Source: Massilia timonae CCUG 45783
GTDB lineage: Bacteria; Pseudomonadota; Gammaproteobacteria; Burkholderiales; Burkholderiaceae_D
DNA: 64,000 nucleotides
Reading direction: 5' to 3'
NCBI RefSeq assembly: GCF_000315425.1
Contig: NZ_JH992922.1
Coordinates: 68,376-132,375 of the forward strand
Positions 39,971 through 52,148 of the stretch are shown one piece after another. Position 1 is the stretch's first letter. The number at the start of each line of letters is the position of its first letter. The position numbers and the translations under genes were made by a program. The notes under the pieces are model-generated. The model made no database searches. It had not been told where the DNA came from and saw only the letters and a list, made by a program, of their open reading frames with translations.

Positions 39971-40856
39971 TCGCTTCGTCCAGGTCGACGGCCTGGCCAA
40001 GACCTACCGCGCCGGCCAGCCGCCGGTGTTCGAACAGGTGTCGTTCGCGATCGAGCGCGGAGAATTCATCTGCATCATCGGCCATTCGGGCTGCGGCAAG
40101 AGCACCATCCTGAACGTGCTGGCCGGGCTCGAAGCGGCCAGCGCCGGCACCGTGATCATGGACGGCCGCGAAGTGACCGGCCCCGGCCTGGACCGCGGCG
40201 TGGTGTTCCAGAACCACGCCCTGCTGCCGTGGCTGAGCGTGGAAGACAATATCGGCTTCGCCGTGCGTTCGCGCCATCCCGACTGGCCGCGCGACAAGGT
40301 GCGCGAGCACGGCGCGCGCTTCATCGAGATGGTGGGCCTGAGCGGCGCGGCGCGCAAGAAGCCGGCCGAGCTCTCGGGCGGCATGAAGCAGCGGGTGGGC
40401 ATCGCGCGCGCCTTCGCGGTCGAACCCAAGATGCTGCTGCTGGACGAACCGTTCGGCGCGCTCGACGCCCTCACCCGCGGCACGATCCAGGACGAGCTGC
40501 TCGGCATCTGCGCGGCCACACGCCAGACCGTCTTCATGATCACCCATGACGTCGACGAGGCGATCTTGCTGGCCGACCGCATTTTCTTGATGAGCAACGG
40601 CCCCCGGGCGCGGATCGCCGAGATCGTCGTCAACACGCTGCCGGCCGACCGCAGCCGCGCCACGATCCACCGCGATCCCCAGTTCTACAAGATCCGCAAC
40701 CACCTGGTCGACTTCCTGGTGCGCCGTTCGAAGATGCTGCAGCAGTCCGGCGCCGAGGGCGCCGAGCCCTCGGCGACGCGCATCGTACGTCCCGGCCTGG
40801 AAGACGATGCGCAGCCCCCTGTCCCCGACCATTACCGCGCACAGGCTTCGGCCTGA
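39960..40856 (+). CDS. cynD: Cyanate ABC transporter ATP-binding protein
   Basis: The 298-residue ATPase shows Walker A GHSGCGKST, Q-loop VFQNHALLPWL, signature LSGGMKQR, Walker B MLLLDEPFGALDALTRG and the H-loop TH. It resembles NrtD/CynD/TauB ATPases of oxyanion importers. It powers the permease encoded just upstream and is followed after 39 bases by cyanase. Confidence 0.88.
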   Translation: MPNDRFVQVDGLAKTYRAGQPPVFEQVSFAIERGEFICIIGHSGCGKSTILNVLAGLEAASAGTVIMDGREVTGPGLDRGVVFQNHALLPWLSVEDNIGFAVRSRHPDWPRDKVREHGARFIEMVGLSGAARKKPAELSGGMKQRVGIARAFAVEPKMLLLDEPFGALDALTRGTIQDELLGICAATRQTVFMITHDVDEAILLADRIFLMSNGPRARIAEIVVNTLPADRSRATIHRDPQFYKIRNHLVDFLVRRSKMLQQSGAEGAEPSATRIVRPGLEDDAQPPVPDHYRAQASA

Positions 40857-40895
40857 GCAACCGCCTTTACCACCACCACATCGATGGAGCCCAAT

Positions 40896-41345
40896 ATGAT
40901 TTCATGCCGTGAAGACGTCACCAACATGATCTTGTCCGCCAAGGTCCGCAAGGGCATCAAATGGCGCGACGTGACCGAGGCCACCGGCCTGTCGAAGGAA
41001 TGGACCACCGCCGCCTGCCTGGGCCAGATGACGCTGGACAAGCAGCAGGCCGAGGCGGTCGGCAAGATCTTCGAGCTGTCCGACGAAGCCATCGCCTGGC
41101 TGCAGATCGTGCCTTATAAGGGTTCGCTGCCCACGGCGGTGCCGACCGATCCGCTGATCTACCGCTGGTACGAGCTGGTGAACGTGTACGGCACCACGAT
41201 CAAGGAACTGATCCATGAGGAGTTCGGCGACGGCATCATGAGCGCCATCGATTTTTCGATGGACATCCAGCGCGCCGAAGACCCGAAGGGTGATCGCGTC
41301 AACGTGGTCTTGTCGGGCAAATTCCTGCCCTATAAGACCTACTAG
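40896..41345 (+). CDS. cynS: Cyanase (cyanate hydratase)
   Basis: The 149-residue enzyme converts cyanate and bicarbonate to CO2 and carbamate, which decays to ammonia. The N-terminal helical domain contains KVRKGIKWRDVTEATGLS and the catalytic domain YRWYELVNVYGTTIKEL and HEEFGDGIMSAIDF, holding the Arg, Glu and Ser of the active site. The ATG at 40896 has GGAG eight bases upstream and gives the family length; one 12 bases earlier is possible. It ends the cynABDS operon. The beta-type carbonic anhydrase often paired with cyanase is absent. Confidence 0.96.
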   Translation: MISCREDVTNMILSAKVRKGIKWRDVTEATGLSKEWTTAACLGQMTLDKQQAEAVGKIFELSDEAIAWLQIVPYKGSLPTAVPTDPLIYRWYELVNVYGTTIKELIHEEFGDGIMSAIDFSMDIQRAEDPKGDRVNVVLSGKFLPYKTY

Positions 41346-41356
41346 CGCTCGTCGGC

Positions 41357-42391
41357 TCAGGCGCTCTCGCGCTCGCGCAGGGTAAATCCCAGGTCGATGC
41401 GCTTGCGTTCGGGCTCCTGGCCCTTGATCACCTGCAGCAGCAGGCTGGCGGCCTCGAAGCCGACCTGGTAGCGCGGCGTGTCGATGGTGGTCAGCGACGG
41501 CATCATCCATGCCGATGCAGGGAGGTCGTTGAAACCGCAGACGGCGATCTCCTGCGGGATCTGGACGCCGTGGCGCTGGCAGTGATAGACGGCGCCGTGG
41601 GCCAGGTCGTCGTTGCAGCAGAAGACGGCATCGCAGTCGGGCATGTTCGCCATCATCTGCCCCATCAACTCGGCGCCGAGCGCGATCGTGGAGCGTTCCG
41701 GCACCATCAGCTCGAGCCGCGGGTCGGCCAGGCCGGCCTCGACCATCGCGGCCCGATAGCCGTCGGCGCGCCGCAGCGTACGCTCGTCGAGCTGGGCGCC
41801 GATGAAGCCGATGCGGCGGTAGCCTTTCTTGAGGAGGTGGCGCGTCATCTCCATGCCGGCCTCGAACTGCGAGAAGCCGACCGACAGGGCGCCGGGTTCG
41901 TCCGACAGGTCCATCATCGACACCGACGGCACCTGCGACGCTTCCAGCATCCTGGTCACGGCCGGGCTGTGGGCCTGGCTCGAGAACAGGATGCCGTCCG
42001 GGCTCGATTGCAGATAGGTGCGCAGCAGCTTTTCTTCCTCGGCCTGCGAGTAATAGGTATTGCCGATCAGGAGCTGGTACTGGCCCGGCGCGACGGCGTC
42101 GTGGATGCCCTCGAGGACGGCGGTGAACACGGCGTTGGAAAACGACGGCACCAGCACCACGATCACGTGCGACTGCGACGAGGCCAGCGCGCGCGCCGCG
42201 CGGTTGGGCACGTAGCCGAGTTCCGCCACCGCACGCTCCACCTTGACCCGGGTGACCTCGGAGACCATCTGCGGCTGGCTCAGCGCGCGCGAGGCGGTCA
42301 TGATCGACACGCCCGCCATGCCCGCCACCTGCTCGAGCGTCGCGCGCCCCGTTCCCCTGCCCCTGCTGCGGCCCGTCTTATCCATTGTCAT
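41357..42391 (-). CDS. gntR: LacI-family repressor, GntR (gluconate) type
   Basis: The 344-residue repressor has an N-terminal LacI helix-turn-helix (ATLEQVAGMAGVSIMTASRAL) and hinge (YVPNRAARALAS), then a periplasmic-binding-like sensor. Segments such as GFIGAQLDERTLRRADGYR, DAVFCCNDDLAHGA and LDLGFTLRE closely follow the gluconate repressor GntR of enterobacteria. It probably senses gluconate and represses gntK and the transporter-GH94 operon through the two matching operators. It is convergent with cynS and not cotranscribed with its targets. Confidence 0.82.
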   Translation of the reverse strand: MTMDKTGRSRGRGTGRATLEQVAGMAGVSIMTASRALSQPQMVSEVTRVKVERAVAELGYVPNRAARALASSQSHVIVVLVPSFSNAVFTAVLEGIHDAVAPGQYQLLIGNTYYSQAEEEKLLRTYLQSSPDGILFSSQAHSPAVTRMLEASQVPSVSMMDLSDEPGALSVGFSQFEAGMEMTRHLLKKGYRRIGFIGAQLDERTLRRADGYRAAMVEAGLADPRLELMVPERSTIALGAELMGQMMANMPDCDAVFCCNDDLAHGAVYHCQRHGVQIPQEIAVCGFNDLPASAWMMPSLTTIDTPRYQVGFEAASLLLQVIKGQEPERKRIDLGFTLRERESA

Positions 42392-42482
42392 CCTGTCGTA
42401 GCGTTCTTCATCCCTGGTTCCATTCTATCAACAACGGACGGGCCTTTCGTGGCTGCCTTGGCCAGCGCAAAAAAGCGACCGA

Positions 42483-42501
42483 AAAGTCATCTATTGACTT
42501 T
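42483..42501. repeat. Inverted repeat upstream of the PAS chemoreceptor gene
   Basis: AAAGTCA-TCTAT-TGACTTT has perfect 7-base arms, in the AT-rich gap between gntR and the chemoreceptor gene. It could be an operator or a weak hairpin; no T tract follows directly. Confidence 0.35.
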
Positions 42502-42608
42502 ACTGATTTTATTGTTGTTTTTTTGCTGAATTATGCTTCGCCGCCGCAGACGACCTCCTCGGCCATGGCTATACTTTTCCTGCTATGTTGCCCTAATGAA
42601 AGAATTGC

Positions 42609-44231
42609 ATGCGCCTGAACACCCCGGTCACCAATACCGAATACCAGCTCGCCGACGGCAAGACCATCGTCTCGACCACGGATTTGCAGGGCAATATCCG
42701 TTACGCGAACCCTTATTTCGTGCAGGTGAGCGGCTTTACCGAGGAAGAGCTGATCGGCGCGCCGCAGAATATCCTGCGCCATCCGGACATGCCGGTGGAG
42801 GCCTTCGCCGACATGTGGCAGGCGATCCGCGCCGGACGGCCGTGGAGCGGCATGGTCAAGAACCGCTGCAAGAACGGCGATTATTACTGGGTGTACGCCA
42901 ACGTGACGCCGGTGCTCGAGAACGGCCAGGCGACCGGCTATATGTCGGTGCGCACCAAACCGACCCGCGAGCAGATAGCAGAGGCGACGGCGCTGTACGG
43001 CGAATTCAAGGCCGGCAACCCGCGCGGCCTGGTCTTGCGCAACGGCCGCGTCGAACACGGCGGCCTGCGCGGCCGCCTGGCGGCGCTGGGCCGGCTGCCG
43101 CTGCGCACCCAGGTCAACGGCGGCATGGGCCTGTTGACGTTGCTGCTGGCGGCGATCACGCTCCAGTGCTGGCGCGACGGCCTGCCGGCATGGGTCTTGT
43201 TGTCGCTGGCCGCTTCTCTGGCCATGGTGCTGGGCCTGTGGGCCAGCCTGCGCCGCAACGTGCTGGCGCCGCTGGCCGATGCATCCGGCTTCGCGCGCCG
43301 CCTGGCCGGCGGCGACCTCACCTGCCGCCTGGCGCCGCGCCGCGACGACGAGATGGGCCAGCTGGTGGCGGCCCTGCGCCAGTCGGCCGTGAACCTGTTC
43401 AGCGTGATCGGCGACGTGCGCGCCAACTTCGACGAGATCCGCCACGCCACCGGCGACATCGCGACCGGCAACCTGGACCTGTCGAGCCGCACCGAGACGC
43501 AAGCGTCGAGCTTGCAGGAGACGGCGGCCAGCATGGAGCAGCTCACTCACAACGTGGCGCAGAGCGCCGACAGCGTGAACGCGGCCAGCGACCTCGCGCG
43601 CCGCGCCGCCGCGACGGCCGGCAACGGCCAGCGCACCGTCACCGAGGTAGTGAGCACGATGGAAGCGATCAGCGCCTCGTCGCACAAGGTGCTCGACATC
43701 GTCGGCATGATCGACGGCATCGCCTTCCAGACCAATATCCTGGCCCTGAACGCCGCCGTGGAAGCGGCGCGCGCGGGCGAACAGGGCCGCGGCTTTGCGG
43801 TGGTGGCGGGCGAGGTGCGCACGCTGGCCCAGCGCAGCGCGGGGGCGGCCAAGGAGATCAAGGCGCTGATCGACGCGTCGATCCTCGACGTCGACAACGG
43901 CAACCGCCTGAGCGTGGCGGCCGGCGCGGCGATCCAGGAAGTGGTGGGCGCGGTCGACCAGGTCACCCGCGTGATGGACGAAATCGCGGGCGCGACGCGC
44001 GAACAGTCGGGCGGCATCGGCCAGGTGAACCAGGCGGTGACCCAGCTCGACGCGATCACGCAGCAGAACGCTGCGCTGGTGGAAGAAGCGGCCGCCGCGA
44101 CGGCGACCTTGGCGCGGCAGACCGACGAGGTGTCGCAGGCCTTGCAGGTGTTTCAGTTGCAGGCAAACGCGCCGGGACGCAGCGCCCGCGCGGCCGCCGG
44201 CAAACACGCCATGAAATTGGCCGCGGCCTGA
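42609..44231 (+). CDS. PAS-containing chemoreceptor, aerotaxis (Aer) type
   Basis: The 540-residue receptor begins with a PAS domain (about 15-120; TTDLQGNIRYANPYFVQVSGF, PQNILRHPDMP, and the W/N region of Aer that holds FAD). Two membrane helices (about 170-210) with almost no periplasmic loop, a HAMP-like segment and a signalling domain with [21 protein letters not shown] follow. This is the Aer layout, which senses redox state from the cytoplasm. Unlike the other chemoreceptor here it has no CheR-binding pentapeptide (it ends KLAAA). Confidence 0.9.
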   Translation: MRLNTPVTNTEYQLADGKTIVSTTDLQGNIRYANPYFVQVSGFTEEELIGAPQNILRHPDMPVEAFADMWQAIRAGRPWSGMVKNRCKNGDYYWVYANVTPVLENGQATGYMSVRTKPTREQIAEATALYGEFKAGNPRGLVLRNGRVEHGGLRGRLAALGRLPLRTQVNGGMGLLTLLLAAITLQCWRDGLPAWVLLSLAASLAMVLGLWASLRRNVLAPLADASGFARRLAGGDLTCRLAPRRDDEMGQLVAALRQSAVNLFSVIGDVRANFDEIRHATGDIATGNLDLSSRTETQASSLQETAASMEQLTHNVAQSADSVNAASDLARRAAATAGNGQRTVTEVVSTMEAISASSHKVLDIVGMIDGIAFQTNILALNAAVEAARAGEQGRGFAVVAGEVRTLAQRSAGAAKEIKALIDASILDVDNGNRLSVAAGAAIQEVVGAVDQVTRVMDEIAGATREQSGGIGQVNQAVTQLDAITQQNAALVEEAAAATATLARQTDEVSQALQVFQLQANAPGRSARAAAGKHAMKLAAA

Positions 44232-47429
<3,198 letters not shown>

Positions 47430-47455
47430 GCTGGTGGGCTGTCAAACAGCCAATA

Positions 47456-47471
47456 CTGTATAAAAACACAG
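47456..47471 (-). promoter_or_regulatory. LexA box of dnaE2
   Basis: CTGTATAAAAACACAG fits the CTG-N10-CAG LexA consensus with an AT-rich centre. It sits 27 bases before the dnaE2 GTG, so the gene is under direct SOS control. Confidence 0.85.
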
Positions 47472-47519
47472 TATAACCGAGCCGACCACGTCGGCGAAAA
47501 AACCTACGACTCAGGCTAC

Positions 47520-49661
47520 TCAGGCGTGTGTGGGAAAGGGGCGCGGCATGGGTCCGAGGGACGCCCCTGAAGGATCTTGCACTCCCATCCGCGCACGCAG
47601 ACTGGACACGCCACCACCGTGCGCACGGCGCATGACCTGCTGGTCGGCGCCAATCATGCGCTCATACGCCAGCATCAATGCCGTACCGCCCATTGAATTG
47701 ATGTAATCGAGCATATCCATCGTGGTCTCGTAAGCCCAGCCAGAAAAGCTCTCGCCCAGTTCGCCCCCCGCCGCCGCACCGGCACTCGTGACGCCGCCCT
47801 GCACTTTCGTCAGGATCGTGACGATGGCCCACGAAATCGCCATCCATCCAGTCGTCGCAAGCGTCATGCGCAGCACCGGCATGAGAATGCCCGCTTCGTG
47901 GATCGCCTTGAGCACGCCGAGCAAGGCGCCGGCCGGCATTGCGCGGTTGCAGTCGATGGTTGCGATCAGGAACGCGATCTTGTTCATCACGCCAGGATAG
48001 CGCCGCAGAAAGCGGTACAAGGCAGGACCGATCTGCTGCTGGTCGCCAAGCAGCCGACCAAGACCGGCCGCTAGAAAGCAGCCGCCAGTGAGCTTCCACA
48101 CCACTTTCACCAGCTTCATGTCGACCGGACCATCCATCATCGTCGCGCTGGCGAAGGTTTGCAGATGGCTGCCATTGCCGGCATGCGTAGGGCTCAGCAG
48201 CAGATTGAAGCAGGTGGAAAAATTGGGGTCGTAGCTGCCGTCCACCGCGATGGCGCCGCTCGCCGTCACCGCGATGAACGGCGCTACCGCTCCACCGACG
48301 ACGCCGATATTGATGGCGCCATTGGCCTGGAGCGATGCCATCAACTGGAGTGCCTCCTGCGCGCTGCCGCCTGCACGCAGGAGGCCGTCGCTATTCGCGA
48401 TCACGTAGCTGCCGTCACGGCATTGCAGGGTGATGGCGGCGGCATCCTGGGCCTCGGGTACGCCGATGGTAAACACCTCGGCCGCATCGCTCGAGGTCTC
48501 GAGCGCCGTGATCTGGCCGTCGGCGGCGATCGACCAGTAACCGCCTGCCGCGGTCTGGAGCTTGATCTCGTCGCCGGCGGCGAGCAGCCCGGCCAGCGAG
48601 ACGTAGTTTCTGTCAGTGGTGAACGCGGGCTCGGGCTGCGTGATCGAGACCGGCGTATCTTCGGGCACGTTAACGCTCGAAACGGCCGCCACGCCCCAGC
48701 TATAGACCATCGAGAACGACTTGACGGCGGCCGGCCAGGTGTCGCCGAAGGTCAGGCTGTCGGCCGTGAACGACAGGCTTGCGTTTTCCACCAGCGCGGC
48801 GACCTTCTCCGTGACGTCGACCGGTCCGTAGGCGGCGGCGATGATGTTCAGGGCGCGGGGGTCGAGCGACGCCTGCCCGGCGGGAGCGGCCGGGTCGTAG
48901 TCGATGTGGAGAATCTGGTTCTCGGTGGTCGCGGCCATTTGCGGCTTGCGGTCGGCGTACTGGTAGACCACGTGCAGGGTCTTGCGCATGGCCGGCCAGC
49001 CATCGCCGAATACGCTGCTGGATGCGGCGACCGACAGCCTGCGCCGGCTCACGCTGGCGCGGACGATGTCGGTGACGTCCTTCAGGCCGTAGAAGGCGCT
49101 CAGGATGTGCAGCGGGGGACGGTAGCTGAGCGCATAGGGATTGCCCTCGACGACGATGTCGACGAACGGCACCTGGCCGCTGTAGCTGGCCACGATGACG
49201 AAGGTGTTGCGCTTCTCCTTGCTGGTTTCGCCGAGGGTGGTGCTGTCGGCGACCAGGGACAAGCTTCCGGTCGAATGGTCGGCCAGGTTGCGCACTGTCG
49301 CGCTTACGTCGGCGGAGCCGAAGCTGGCGCCCCACACGGTCAGCGCCGGCTGGGCGGTGCTGTCTTCCGAGGTTGAGGCAGGGGTTCGGATGGCTTGCTC
49401 GAACTGCTGTGCGCCGATGTTCAGCGTCTGGCCTTCCGAAGCCGTTGCCACGAACGTCGGGCCGCCGTCATAACGATAAACGACCGTCAGCGTCTTTTCG
49501 TGGCCAATCCAGGTGTCGCCGAACGCCCGATTGCTCGCCAAAACACACAGGGTTTCTGGAAAAGACTGACGGTTGACTTGCTTGATGACCTGAGCGGTAA
49601 CCTGCTTGAGTCCGTAAGCCGCGCCAACGATCTGCAGAACGCCTGTGCTTTGGATAGCCAT
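47520..49661 (-). CDS. Four-repeat DUF3395-like protein with C-terminal hydrophobic region
   Basis: A 713-residue protein of unknown function. It starts with four repeats of about 72 residues (9-83, 107-180, 184-255, 271-341), each with the pattern AxYGxxDVT...FGDxWP...KTLxVVYxY. The pattern resembles DUF3395, the C-terminal domain of DNAJC11, known in bacteria mostly in uncharacterised proteins. Residues 350-500 look like a beta-trefoil (GYWSIAADGQITALE, RDGSYVIANSDGLLRAG), as in lectins or fascins. From about 530 a helical, partly hydrophobic region follows (GWMAISWAIVTIL). There is no signal peptide. A consensus sigma-54 promoter lies upstream, on the strand divergent from the kinase operon. 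Confidence 0.75.
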   Translation of the reverse strand: MAIQSTGVLQIVGAAYGLKQVTAQVIKQVNRQSFPETLCVLASNRAFGDTWIGHEKTLTVVYRYDGGPTFVATASEGQTLNIGAQQFEQAIRTPASTSEDSTAQPALTVWGASFGSADVSATVRNLADHSTGSLSLVADSTTLGETSKEKRNTFVIVASYSGQVPFVDIVVEGNPYALSYRPPLHILSAFYGLKDVTDIVRASVSRRRLSVAASSSVFGDGWPAMRKTLHVVYQYADRKPQMAATTENQILHIDYDPAAPAGQASLDPRALNIIAAAYGPVDVTEKVAALVENASLSFTADSLTFGDTWPAAVKSFSMVYSWGVAAVSSVNVPEDTPVSITQPEPAFTTDRNYVSLAGLLAAGDEIKLQTAAGGYWSIAADGQITALETSSDAAEVFTIGVPEAQDAAAITLQCRDGSYVIANSDGLLRAGGSAQEALQLMASLQANGAINIGVVGGAVAPFIAVTASGAIAVDGSYDPNFSTCFNLLLSPTHAGNGSHLQTFASATMMDGPVDMKLVKVVWKLTGGCFLAAGLGRLLGDQQQIGPALYRFLRRYPGVMNKIAFLIATIDCNRAMPAGALLGVLKAIHEAGILMPVLRMTLATTGWMAISWAIVTILTKVQGGVTSAGAAAGGELGESFSGWAYETTMDMLDYINSMGGTALMLAYERMIGADQQVMRRAHGGGVSSLRARMGVQDPSGASLGPMPRPFPTHA

Positions 49662-49760
49662 ACTTGAATCTTCTTTCCGGAATGAATAATGCTTTGCGAC
49701 AATTGCGATGGCAGGCGCGACGATCTTCCGTTACGCCCCCATTGTTGATACGCAATAGTT

Positions 49761-49776
49761 TGCAAACTCCGTGCCA
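49761..49776 (-). promoter_or_regulatory. Sigma-54 (-24/-12) promoter of the four-repeat protein gene
   Basis: On the minus strand TGGCACG-N4-TTGCA, an exact match to the sigma-54 consensus, with a predicted start near 49750 and a leader of about 90 bases. It needs an enhancer-binding protein, and one is encoded at 52738-54276. Confidence 0.85.
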
Positions 49777-49839
49777 CGTTGAAACATGGTGTAGAAGCAA
49801 CAGAATCGAGGATTTAGTCGACTAGCTATGCCTGTTGGG

Positions 49840-49863
49840 TGTAAAACAGCGGGTGTTTTTACA
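49840..49863. promoter_or_regulatory. Inverted repeat between the divergent sigma-54 promoters
   Basis: TGTAAAACA-GCGGG-TGTTTTTACA: 9-base arms with one extra T. It lies 64 bases or more upstream of the minus-strand promoter, a fitting place for the activator's binding site. A second repeat, TGTCAAC-N6-GTTGACA, follows at 49864-49883. Confidence 0.45.
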
Positions 49864-49878
49864 TGTCAACGAAGAAGT

Positions 49879-49893
49879 TGACACGCCGGTTGC
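49879..49893 (+). promoter_or_regulatory. Probable sigma-54 promoter of the kinase operon
   Basis: TGACACG-N4-TTGC differs from the consensus TGGCACG-N4-TTGC at one base, although that base is part of the usually invariant -24 GG. Predicted start near 49905, about 75 bases before the kinase ATG. Confidence 0.5.
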
Positions 49894-49979
49894 CTGAATC
49901 GCGAAGCTAGGAATGTGTATTCGGCAAGTTTCTTTCCCTGTAGTATTTACGGCGCCTGCGCCGACCAAACGAGCCGCAA

Positions 49980-52148
49980 ATGACCTCCTCGCCTGACCTG
50001 CTTGCCAACCCCAGCACCGAGCGATATCGCCTCGGTAAGTTGCTTGGCAATGGCGGCTTCGGTGACGTGCATGAGGCGTGGGACCCGGCGCTGCAGCGCA
50101 GCGTTGCCATCAAGCGCCTGAAGCCTGACCTGGTGCGCGACCAGCCGGATAACCTGCTTCAGGAGGCGCGCCTGGCGGCCTCGCTGCGGCATCCTGCTTT
50201 CATCCAGATCTATTCGCTCGAAGACGACGGCCATAGCAAGTCGATCGTGATGGAGCTGGTTGGGGGGAAGACGCTGCATCAGCTGCTGGCCACGACCAAG
50301 CTGGCGTGGGATCAGATACTCGATATCGTTTGCCAGTTGGCGGATGCGATGGCGCAGGCGCATGCGGCTGGGTTGATTCATGGTGATTTGAAGCCGGCTA
50401 ATCTGATGATCGAGCCGTCGGGGCAGGTCCGCATCATGGATTTTGGGCTGGCGCGCAAGATCGATCCGCTGGCGACCGAGTCGGGGGATGTGCTGCAGAC
50501 GCAAGGGACGATTGCTTATCTAGCGCCTGAAATCTTGAATGGCAAGCATCCAAATACGCTCAGCGATATTTATGCTGTCGGTGTGCTGATGTACGAGATG
50601 ATGCATGGGGAGAGGCCGTTTGCGCATCTGCATGGACTGGCCCTGGCCGCAGCTCAGGTACAGTCATCCTGTTCACAATGGAATTTTGCGGCAGACGCCG
50701 ATCAAGGTATGGTCGCTTTAGTGCGTGCGATGTGCGCGCCAGACCCAGCTATGCGCATCCCAACAATGGAAGCAGTCAAGCAGGCTGCACAAACATTGCG
50801 CCAACCGGGTGCTAAAACGTCAAAATTATCTTCATCACCTACGACGACTAATACACCCGTGTCGCCACATGGTATTTGGCGGAGAGTCGGATTTGGCTTG
50901 GTAGCATTTATGCTCGTACTGGGAGGGACATATTTTGCACGCGTGGATAACTCGAGGCCCCAGTGGTTACCTCCAGCATCTAACGCTGCAAAAATGTCGA
51001 ATGGCATGACAGCATTACGTCACTTCGACCGTGACGGCAGCTTAGATATCGCAATTGCAAATTTTAGTGGTATCTTGGAGAAGCAACCCAATCATGCCGC
51101 TGCAGCTGCAGGTATAGCGCTCGCATATGCTTTACGCTATTCGGGTGATCGTGGGGATGCAACTTGGCTAAAACGAGCAGACGCCAGTTCACAAGTAGCT
51201 CTCTCACTCGACGATCAGTTGGCACTTGGCTATGCCGCTATGTCTCACGTACGCGGACAGCAAGGTCGTTACGAAGAAAGCCTGCAACTTACTCAGCAAG
51301 CACTGCAGCTTGATCCATCCAATTTATTTGCCCTTAACTCCAGAGGTGAGGTGTTGATGCGAATGCAGCGCTACACAGAGGCTGAGCGCAACATTGAAAT
51401 TGCACATAATGCATATCCAACGGAACGCTTGTTTGTCGATCAGTTAGGGGAGTTGCATGCGCGTAAAGGGGATTACATTAAGGCAGAGCAGGCCTTCCGG
51501 GATAGCATTCGATTGGAACCGGACGCAGTTTATGCTTATGCAAATTTGAGCGCAGTGCTGCAGCGACAAGGACGCGAGAAGGAAGCATTACAAGTGCTAC
51601 AAGAAGGATTACAAGTTCGGCCGAGCGGAGTTCTTTATAACAATCTTGGAAATGCACTGTTCAATCGAGGCGATTACGTCGGCGCAGCAAAAGCATTTGA
51701 ACATGCTGTCTCCGCCTCGAAAGGCAACAACATCGCATATTTACGATGGGCTAATCTTGCTGACACTTTACGCTGGATTCCAGGACGCGAGCGCGACTCT
51801 CAACAGGCCTATCGCAATGCAGCAATTCTAATGAAACCCCTACTCGAACACGCTCCAGACAACGCCACACTAACCTCGCGTATGGGGTTGTATTCCGCCA
51901 AGCTAGGTGACAAGGCCGCTGCATTAACTTTGAGTAAACAAGCAGTACTTGCCAAACCTGACAATCCAGATATCCGTTTCCGAGCGGCTGTCGCATACGA
52001 AGTAACAGGCAAGCGTGAGGCCGCATTGGCTGAACTAGCCAACGCGCAGCAACTTGGCTATCCGACAACACTGATCAGTACCGAACCTGATTTGTTGGCG
52101 CTGCGGAGTGATCCGCGGTTTGATTTACTTCGAATGGAAAGGAAATAA
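49980..52148 (+). CDS. Transmembrane Ser/Thr protein kinase with C-terminal TPRs
   Basis: The 722-residue kinase has the full N-terminal catalytic domain: glycine loop GNGGFGDV (23-30), Lys45 in VAIK, Glu62, HGDLKPAN (134-141), DFG (154-156) and APE. HGD instead of HRD makes it a non-RD kinase, a type often independent of activation-loop phosphorylation. A membrane helix lies at about 302-320 (GFGLVAFMLVLGGTYFA), and from about 340 to 710 TPR-like repeats follow, presumably outside the cytoplasm. Base composition drops to AT-rich in the second part, from about 50650, unlike the rest of the window. It overlaps the next gene by one base. Confidence 0.9.
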   Translation: MTSSPDLLANPSTERYRLGKLLGNGGFGDVHEAWDPALQRSVAIKRLKPDLVRDQPDNLLQEARLAASLRHPAFIQIYSLEDDGHSKSIVMELVGGKTLHQLLATTKLAWDQILDIVCQLADAMAQAHAAGLIHGDLKPANLMIEPSGQVRIMDFGLARKIDPLATESGDVLQTQGTIAYLAPEILNGKHPNTLSDIYAVGVLMYEMMHGERPFAHLHGLALAAAQVQSSCSQWNFAADADQGMVALVRAMCAPDPAMRIPTMEAVKQAAQTLRQPGAKTSKLSSSPTTTNTPVSPHGIWRRVGFGLVAFMLVLGGTYFARVDNSRPQWLPPASNAAKMSNGMTALRHFDRDGSLDIAIANFSGILEKQPNHAAAAAGIALAYALRYSGDRGDATWLKRADASSQVALSLDDQLALGYAAMSHVRGQQGRYEESLQLTQQALQLDPSNLFALNSRGEVLMRMQRYTEAERNIEIAHNAYPTERLFVDQLGELHARKGDYIKAEQAFRDSIRLEPDAVYAYANLSAVLQRQGREKEALQVLQEGLQVRPSGVLYNNLGNALFNRGDYVGAAKAFEHAVSASKGNNIAYLRWANLADTLRWIPGRERDSQQAYRNAAILMKPLLEHAPDNATLTSRMGLYSAKLGDKAAALTLSKQAVLAKPDNPDIRFRAAVAYEVTGKREAALAELANAQQLGYPTTLISTEPDLLALRSDPRFDLLRMERK

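Larger units (their letters stand above)
49662..49979. other. Divergent regulatory region of the kinase and four-repeat genes
   Basis: The 318 bases contain no credible gene. They hold a consensus sigma-54 promoter on the minus strand, a near-consensus one on the plus strand, and two inverted repeats (49840-49863, 49864-49883) between or over them. Confidence 0.7.

Noticed and set aside
37607..40000. Long minus-strand frame antisense to the cyanate transporter genes
   Set aside because: Composition is His/Arg/Gly-rich without recognisable motifs, while the plus strand carries clear binding-protein and permease sequences.
47472..47519. Hairpin GCCGAC-CAC-GTCGGC between dnaE2 and the four-repeat gene as a terminator
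   Set aside because: On the relevant strand the T run precedes the stem instead of following it, so it is not a standard intrinsic terminator.
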